Assembly: GCF_014633365.1 (NCBI RefSeq)
Contig: NW_026267104.1
Coordinates: 2,046,001-2,110,000 of the forward strand
Length of the DNA: 64,000 nucleotides
From: Diospyros lotus
Taxonomy: Eukaryota; Streptophyta; Magnoliopsida; Ericales; Ebenaceae
Direction of reading: 5' to 3'
A model generated the notes under the pieces. That model saw nothing but the letters and a program-made list of their open reading frames with translations. It searched no databases and was not told the DNA's origin. This document shows, one piece after another, positions 62,287 to 64,000 of this stretch (positions within the stretch are counted from its first letter, which is position 1; the number at the start of each line of letters is the position of its first letter). A program made the position numbers and the translations under genes.

Positions 62287-64000
62287 ATGAAATGGGAAAA
62301 GTTGTCGATTCAGAGCCGGGTCGGGGAAGAAGATCAGGATCTGGGCCCGATTTGTGGACCTGGGACGAGGTGGGGACACACCTGTAACGCCATTAGAGAC
62401 GGCAAGCTTCTCTACGTTTTCGGTGGCTATGGCAAGGATAACTCTCAGACCAACCAAGTTCACGTCTTTGACACTGGTGGGTCTCAAACAATCCTTCTTA
62501 TTTTTGGTGTTTTTGAGTCTTCAGATTATTGATTTCAGATTTTAATGAAGCTTTGGATAGTCGTAGTGCCTTCTTCTGTATTGCTACCTCTAGGGTTTAA
62601 TTAGTTTGATGTATGACTTTGGAATGGAACAAGTATTTAGCAAAAGAGATAGAGGGATACTGAGAAATATTGTGTGAGAACACTTAGACATCATATGAGG
62701 TATAAGGGCTTTATAAAAGATAAAGTTATATATATATATAAATGATTAGAGAGCTAAATTTTTAATAGTGGTTCTCACGTAGGGGGATGAAATGTTGTTA
62801 TGACTTTGAACTAAATACTTCTTTGGGTTATTATAGGGGTCTTTCCCGTTAACTTATTTTATCTTCATGGTCTGTAGTGTTCATGGATTTCTATTGGGAT
62901 ATTTTGTATGTGCATGCACAGTGTACACTCACTTTAATGTGGGTGGTTGTTTGAAATTCATCTAAAGTTTTATTATTGGTTTGATGTATTCTTGTGCGTA
63001 GCCACACGGACGTGGAGTGAGCCTGTGATAAAAGGGACACCACCGGTGCCAAGGGACAGCCATAGCTGTTCCACTGTTGGGGATAATCTGTTTGTGTTTG
63101 GGGGCACAGATGGAAGGAACCCTCTTAAGGATTTGCATATATTAGACACCTGTGAGTTGCCACCTATTGTTCTCTGTTCCGTTCTCTGGTTGTTTAGTTA
63201 TTGAGTTCAAATAAATAATTTTAAGGTAATTATGAATAGCTACGTCACATGCTTGAAGTGGAATAGTCCTATAAATCTTGTATTATTTATATTTCTTTGA
63301 TCTCCAAGCATTATTTTCAATCTGGATAATAGTGGACTGCTTTAGCAATGGCAAGAAACAATCAACTCATAGTTCTCTGACTCCTGATTCCTCAGTTTGA
63401 ATGTCTTGGTGTCTTTTAAAGCATGTAATGGGGGTTTAGGCATGATTAATTTGAGAGTTTATATTATAAATGTGTTTTCATGAAAATATCATCAAGCAGT
63501 TCTTGCTTTATTTTTATCCTCTTTGGGAGTGGAAGCCATTATGTACCTTTGGAAAGGCAATCTCTCTATTAATAGCCCCTTTAGTCTTTCAATTTTCTAT
63601 AATTCTTCACATCAAGCAGTTCTTGTTCTCTCTTTATCCTCTTTTGGAGTGGAAGCCATTGTGTACCTTTGAAAAGGCAACCTCAATATTTATAGCCTGT
63701 TTGACAAATAGTGTCCATGAGGTAAAATCTCAGTTTTGGATAATTCTTTGCATCACACAGCATTACTTTTTTTTTTCCCCCTGATATGTTAAATTTTGCA
63801 TCATTGCAACCCATATACCCTTAACAAGTTTAATAATGCATAGCTACAAATACGTGGATGTCACCAAATGTAAGGGGTGAAGGACCAGCGGCACGTGAAG
63901 GCCATAGTGCAACACTTGTTGGCAAACGTCTTTTCATATTTGGTGGGTGTGGCAAATCTTCAAATGATGTTGATGAAGAGTATTATGGTGATCTCTACAT
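62287..64000 (+). CDS. Kelch-repeat (galactose oxidase-like beta-propeller) protein, 5' exons, partial
   Basis: Visible exons: 62287-62476, 63002-63151 and 63844 to beyond 64000, with GT-AG junctions and phase-compatible joins. The start MKWEKLSIQSRVGEEDQD is preceded by an in-frame leader without a better ATG. Three kelch blades appear: RWGHTCNAI with LYVFGGYG (exon 1), PRDSHSCSTVGDNLFVFGGT (exon 2) and AREGHSATLVGKRLFIFGGC (exon 3). Each has the paired glycines and the downstream aromatic residue (TWSEPV, TWMSPN). Propellers of this kind usually mediate protein-protein contacts; the partner is unknown. It resembles Arabidopsis plant-specific kelch genes (I recall At1g74150 and At1g18610). 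The 3' part is outside the window. Confidence 0.9.
63490..63706. repeat. 120-bp tandem duplication in a kelch-gene intron
   Basis: Units begin at 63490 and 63610 (catcaagcagttcttg in both) and share gagtggaagccatt and tgtacctttg. They have diverged by several substitutions. It lies inside intron 2, away from the splice sites. Confidence 0.85.

Overview
This is nuclear DNA of a flowering plant, very probably a eudicot. Genes are intron-split with GT-AG junctions, intergenic DNA is AT-rich, and every recognisable gene belongs to a land-plant family: CstF50, a P-class PPR protein, a CYP78A P450, an ALS1/ABCB27-type half-size ABC transporter, a plant organelle mTERF and a kelch protein. No rRNA, tRNA or CRISPR was found. 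All protein calls come from reading translations against remembered families; no search was run.

Layout. 394-3063 (+): the last three visible exons of CSTF50, with a dead hAT transposon (696-2083, exact 8-bp target duplication) in one intron. 5942-7519 (-): an intronless PPR gene resembling PNM1. 7.5-13.5 kb: non-coding. 13538-15863 (-): an intact two-exon CYP78A gene whose upstream region runs into an array of about 4.4 copies of a ~363-bp satellite-like monomer (16161-17737). 18-20.5 kb: AT-rich DNA with inverted-repeat elements.

From 20.5 to 57.9 kb lies a decayed tandem cluster of ABCB27/ALS1 genes. Copy 1 (21336-38720) is a pseudogene blown up to 17 kb by a 2.8-kb solo LTR, a ~6.2-kb foldback element that contains a second solo LTR and is flanked by a 207-bp duplication of the gene, and a 2.4-kb LTR-type insertion inside exon 8. 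Copy 2 (42941-47756) is a rearranged pseudogene: exon 6 is fused to a promoter/exon-1 segment, exon 6 then appears again, a 180-bp perfect tandem duplication is present, and the copy stops in exon 16. Copy 3 (52529-57866) reads cleanly through 17 exons to a 635-residue protein with every ABC motif. An unrecognised gene fragment sits before copy 2 and again before copy 3, so the duplicated unit was 'unknown gene plus transporter'. Comparing the two units exposes later AT-rich insertions through their empty sites.

59755-61128 (-) is an intronless mitochondrial-type mTERF gene with a (TG)n(AG)n microsatellite just upstream of its start. It is divergent from a kelch-repeat gene (62287 onward, +) that runs off the window. 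From memory of Arabidopsis gene order, CSTF50 and PNM1 are close neighbours on chromosome 5, and a CYP78A, MTERF15 and a kelch gene are close neighbours on chromosome 1. The window would then join two conserved blocks, with the transporter cluster inside the second.

Nothing here looks like a new enzymatic system. What is unusual is structural: the foldback element with 22-bp subrepeats and a long flanking duplication with inverted filler DNA, the stepwise decay and rearrangement of a transporter cluster around one intact copy, and the satellite array upstream of the CYP78A gene.
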